The notes under the pieces were generated by a model. The model saw nothing but the letters and a program-made list of their open reading frames with translations, was not told where the DNA came from and ran no database searches. From Akkermansia muciniphila (GTDB lineage: Bacteria > Verrucomicrobiota > Verrucomicrobiia > Verrucomicrobiales > Akkermansiaceae), in NCBI RefSeq assembly GCF_900184965.1, contig NZ_FXYA01000162.1, positions 110,441-174,440 on the forward strand: DNA of 64,000 nt, given 5' to 3'. Positions 61,127 to 64,000 of the stretch are shown piece after piece; the stretch's first letter is position 1, and each line of letters starts with the position of its first letter. A program made the position numbers and the translations under genes.

Positions 61127-64000
61127 ATGAGACTTCTTCTTCCATTGCCGTTGCGCCGCTTCCTGCTGGGTCGCCTTCTGTTTTCCGTAACGCTGGCGAC
61201 TGCCGCTTCCGGGGCGGAATTCGTGGTGGACGCCTCCCAAGCAACCAACCCGGGGCAGCATGTGTATAACACGCTTCAGGAACTGGCTGCTTCCGGAGCG
61301 CTGTCTTCCGGGGATACCGTCATTCTGCACAATGACGATTCCTCGCTGACTGGCGGTCTGACGGTAGCCGTCAATTTCCGGTCCAATGATCCGGATACTT
61401 TCCGCACCATCGATTTGGCAGGATTGGGAGAAAGGGAATGCCTTTATGATTTTTCAGGGGCAGGGTTAAATGACATAACATTGGAAATGAATTCCATCAT
61501 CTTGAGCGGTTCCGTAAAACAGCTAGCTCGGAGCATGACCGTGTCTTCGTTAATGATAGAAGGTAAGGTACAATTTGACCGCAACTGCGTAGAAAACAGA
61601 AGAGATAATGTCGATAGAATTGCCATTGCTCTGTTACATAGCTCTCATCGTGGAGAGATTTTGAAGTTAGGGGACGGCGTTATTTTTTCCAACAACTGTG
61701 TGCTAGGCGTTGATAACAGGAAGGCACAGGGCGGGGTATTGTTAAACAGTTCAAATTCGCCGATCACCATAGGAGATCATGTTATCTTCTCTGGCAATTA
61801 TGCTTTCAGCAATTTGAATCAAGCTGAAGGAGGGGTTATTTATAGTCACGATAATACAATAACCATAGGAGACAATTCCTTTTTTATCGGCAATTATGCT
61901 TCCAGCAACTCCACTACAGCTATCGGAGGAGTTATTACCTCCAACAGAGCAAAATCTACTGTGGGCGCCAATGCAACCTTTATCGGCAATTATGCTTTCA
62001 GTAATTTGGATAGAGCTTTTGGCGGCGTATTCTACTCCGTGAGACATCAAATTGTTGGCATGGGATTTCATGGAGCAATAGCTGTAGGATCCAATGCTAC
62101 ATTCATCAACAATTATGCTTTCAGCAACTCCACTATAGCTTCGGGGGGCGTGATTTGCTCTAGTGGGGACATCTCTTTCAGCGACGGGGCAACTTTCATC
62201 AACAACTATGCCAAAACCAAAGGGGGGGCCATCATGTCAGCAGCAAAACTCGACATTATCGCTCTGACGAAAGACGTGCTCTTCAGCGGCAATATGACCG
62301 GGGGTGCTTTCACCCGCCATGACGACGGCACCTTCTCTGTGGAAAACGGCGTCGCCAATGCTATTTACCTTACTACGGCTGGAGAAATCCCCGGAGGTAC
62401 TATAGGGACGCTGGGCAGGCTCGCCTTAGCCGCGGAGGAGGGGCGTGAAATCCGCTTCAACGACCCGATTACCAGCCGGAATGAACACTCCGACCGTCCA
62501 CTTACTCTCACGCTCAACCGTTACACGGATGAGGAAGGGAATGTCCAGGACACGGACGGAACCATCATCTTCAGCGGCGAACTCTACCAGGGGGATGAAG
62601 CCCACCTCGCTGCCAGCCGCTACAACAACTTCGTGGCCGACACCACCCTCTATGGCGGCTCCCTCCTGCTGAGCGGCAACGCCGTCTTCGGCAGGAAGCT
62701 TGAAGACATGCGGAATCTGGGCAATGACTCTTCTTCCCTGACGGTACGGCAGGGCACGCTGGAAATCACCGGAGGAAGCACGGCCAACGCCACCGCCTTC
62801 TCCCTCTCCGGCAGGGACGCCGTGCTGCGCCCCGGAGACAGCGCCTTCATCAACGCCAACACCGCCGACTTCTCCCGCGGCTTCACCTTCGACATGCGCC
62901 ACCAGCTCCAGGCCGGGCCGGACTCCGGCCCGGGCCTGACATTATCCGCAGCCCAATCCTTCACGGCCGGAGGCCTTATCGGCGTGGCGGACACGGGCTC
63001 CAACGCCCCCTTCTTCTACGCGGACCGCTCCTGGAAACAGGACCGCGTCTTCCTCGTGCTGACGGACGCGGAACACACCCTTCAGGGAAACTTTGACGGG
63101 GTCGTCTCCCAGGCCACGGGAACGGACCGGGTGGACTCTCCCTACTCCTACACGGGAACCTGGAGCCACCGGTGGACGGACGCCGACGGGGACGGCTATG
63201 CCGAACAGCTCCAGCTGGTCTGGAAGGCGGACGGAACCCCCATCAGCAGCATTGACCCGGAACTGGCCGGTGAGCTGGCCTTCAACTCCCTCTGGAGCTC
63301 GGCCTCCAACGCGGCGGCCCTGGGCGGCAATGTCCTTTCCCGCCTGAACGCCTTCCGCCTGGCCGACAAGCATGCGCGCGACCTCTGGGCCATGGGCCTG
63401 GGAGACTTCGCCCGGCAGCGCAGCCGGGGAGGCGTGGACGGCTACGACTACAACGGAGGCGGCTACTCCGTGGGGGCGGACAGCGGGTTCGGCCATGACA
63501 ACGGCATCTGGGGGATCGCCTTCGGCCAGCTCTACGGGCATGCCAAAAGCCGGGACTTCCAGGGCCGGAACACGCAGGACACCCGGATGGGCTCCCTGTA
63601 CTGGGGCCGTCTGCTGGAAGAAAGCAGGCGCGCCCGCTGGACCTTCAAGGGAAGCCTCACGTGGGCGGAGACGCACAACAAAATGAACAGCCGCCTGGGC
63701 GGAGCTCCGGCATCCGCGGCCAAATGGAACAACGAAACGTGGCTGGCGCAGGCGGAAGTGTCCCGGACGGCGGACTATGCCGGAGGGTGGAGGCTGACGC
63801 CCTTCCTGAGGGTGGAATTCACGCACGGCACGCAGGACGCCTTCCGGGAACAGGGAGGGTACGGCCGTGATTTCGGAGGGGCGTCTCTGAAGCGCCTGTC
63901 CATTCCCGTGGGGCTGGAAATAGGCAGGACGGACGAATGGAAGGGAAAGCCGTGGGCACAGGCCCTGCGCGTGTCCTACGTGGGAGACGTCCTGCAGGAC
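61127..64000 (+). CDS. Autotransporter (type V secretion) surface protein, 3' end outside window
   Basis: 958 codons are open to the window edge. A signal peptide (RRFLLGRLLFSVTLATAASG) leads to a beta-helix-like passenger with repeats of the type IGNYAFSNLDRAFGGV, then a C-terminal autotransporter beta-barrel beginning near NAAALGGNVLSRLNAF, with alternating aromatic strands (GYDYNGGGYSVGADSGFG, GIWGIAFGQLYGHAK). It should be exported to the cell surface and act as adhesin or surface enzyme; the passenger function is unknown. The passenger DNA (61440-62400) is AT-rich compared with the barrel. Confidence 0.85.
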   Translation, partial: MRLLLPLPLRRFLLGRLLFSVTLATAASGAEFVVDASQATNPGQHVYNTLQELAASGALSSGDTVILHNDDSSLTGGLTVAVNFRSNDPDTFRTIDLAGLGERECLYDFSGAGLNDITLEMNSIILSGSVKQLARSMTVSSLMIEGKVQFDRNCVENRRDNVDRIAIALLHSSHRGEILKLGDGVIFSNNCVLGVDNRKAQGGVLLNSSNSPITIGDHVIFSGNYAFSNLNQAEGGVIYSHDNTITIGDNSFFIGNYASSNSTTAIGGVITSNRAKSTVGANATFIGNYAFSNLDRAFGGVFYSVRHQIVGMGFHGAIAVGSNATFINNYAFSNSTIASGGVICSSGDISFSDGATFINNYAKTKGGAIMSAAKLDIIALTKDVLFSGNMTGGAFTRHDDGTFSVENGVANAIYLTTAGEIPGGTIGTLGRLALAAEEGREIRFNDPITSRNEHSDRPLTLTLNRYTDEEGNVQDTDGTIIFSGELYQGDEAHLAASRYNNFVADTTLYGGSLLLSGNAVFGRKLEDMRNLGNDSSSLTVRQGTLEITGGSTANATAFSLSGRDAVLRPGDSAFINANTADFSRGFTFDMRHQLQAGPDSGPGLTLSAAQSFTAGGLIGVADTGSNAPFFYADRSWKQDRVFLVLTDAEHTLQGNFDGVVSQATGTDRVDSPYSYTGTWSHRWTDADGDGYAEQLQLVWKADGTPISSIDPELAGELAFNSLWSSASNAAALGGNVLSRLNAFRLADKHARDLWAMGLGDFARQRSRGGVDGYDYNGGGYSVGADSGFGHDNGIWGIAFGQLYGHAKSRDFQGRNTQDTRMGSLYWGRLLEESRRARWTFKGSLTWAETHNKMNSRLGGAPASAAKWNNETWLAQAEVSRTADYAGGWRLTPFLRVEFTHGTQDAFREQGGYGRDFGGASLKRLSIPVGLEIGRTDEWKGKPWAQALRVSYVGDVLQD
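61790..62225 (+). repeat. Degenerate coding repeats in the autotransporter passenger
   Basis: Five units of roughly 90-125 bases share GGCAATTATGCTTTCAGCAA-like DNA and the protein pattern (F)-I-x-N-Y-A-x-S-N followed by x-GGV-I/F. They begin near 61793, 61890, 61983, 62107 and 62200. This is typical of stacked beta-helix turns and offers sites for recombination. Confidence 0.7.

Noticed and set aside
61790..62225. CRISPR-like array in the repeated region
   Set aside because: The repeats are degenerate, coding, in one open frame, irregularly spaced, and have no cas genes nearby; they are beta-helix turns.
62942..63826. 294-residue minus-strand open frame within the autotransporter
   Set aside because: Antisense to the beta-barrel coding region, where GC-rich codons create long shadow frames.

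Overview
The window looks like a chromosomal segment of a host-associated, mucin-degrading Verrucomicrobiota bacterium, most probably Akkermansia or a close relative. The evidence is a moderately GC-rich background (judged by eye), weak Shine-Dalgarno signals, an L-fucose catabolic cluster beside a secreted sialidase, and a large autotransporter. No 16S gene is present, so the species call is inference.

Layout, left to right. 1-7.3 kb: MscS-like channel, queuosine genes queF-queC, tmk overlapping a beta-CASP hydrolase, two small membrane-associated proteins, and isocitrate dehydrogenase. 7.4-13.5 kb: a minus-strand, translationally coupled electron-transfer operon resembling alternative complex III (ActC, D, E, F). 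It lacks ActA and ActB and ends in an unusual fusion of a CcoN-like membrane domain without recognisable heme/copper ligands to two cytochrome c domains. 13.7-20 kb: an isochorismate-synthase-like enzyme, a GH31 glucosidase, and a glycogen-synthase-like GT paired with a GH57-like protein whose catalytic glutamate appears to be missing. 20-23 kb: def and an ExbD/ExbB/TonB set. 23-29.5 kb: ssb, purD, DUF1287, fhs, panE and an unknown membrane-anchored protein. 29.5-31.7 kb: an AT-rich restriction-modification island (Vsr, probable REase, C5 methyltransferase). 31.8-40 kb: a phosphoesterase and a Yej-type peptide ABC transporter. 40-44.3 kb: alr, tRNA-Val(CAC), an EamA exporter and dgt. 44.3-48 kb: an ECF sigma / membrane anti-sigma / PDZ group and a secreted thioredoxin. 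48-51 kb: thiC under a TPP riboswitch and a second ECF sigma factor. 51-60.5 kb: GH33 sialidase, a secreted unknown, then fucP-fucI-fucK-fucA interrupted by a decayed four-helix-bundle (S23-type) gene. 60.5-64 kb: a 21-bp inverted-repeat pair about 233 bp apart, just upstream of an autotransporter that runs off the end.

The sialidase and fuc genes together fit release and use of the terminal sugars of mucin glycans. The act-like operon, menF-like enzyme and icd belong to central energy metabolism. The items most worth a second look are the ActCDEF plus ligand-less CcoN fusion operon, the candidate invertible or paired-operator element before the autotransporter, the GH57-like pseudoenzyme, and the S23 pseudogene inside the fuc cluster. 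All functional calls rest on motif recognition by eye; no database or structure search was run.
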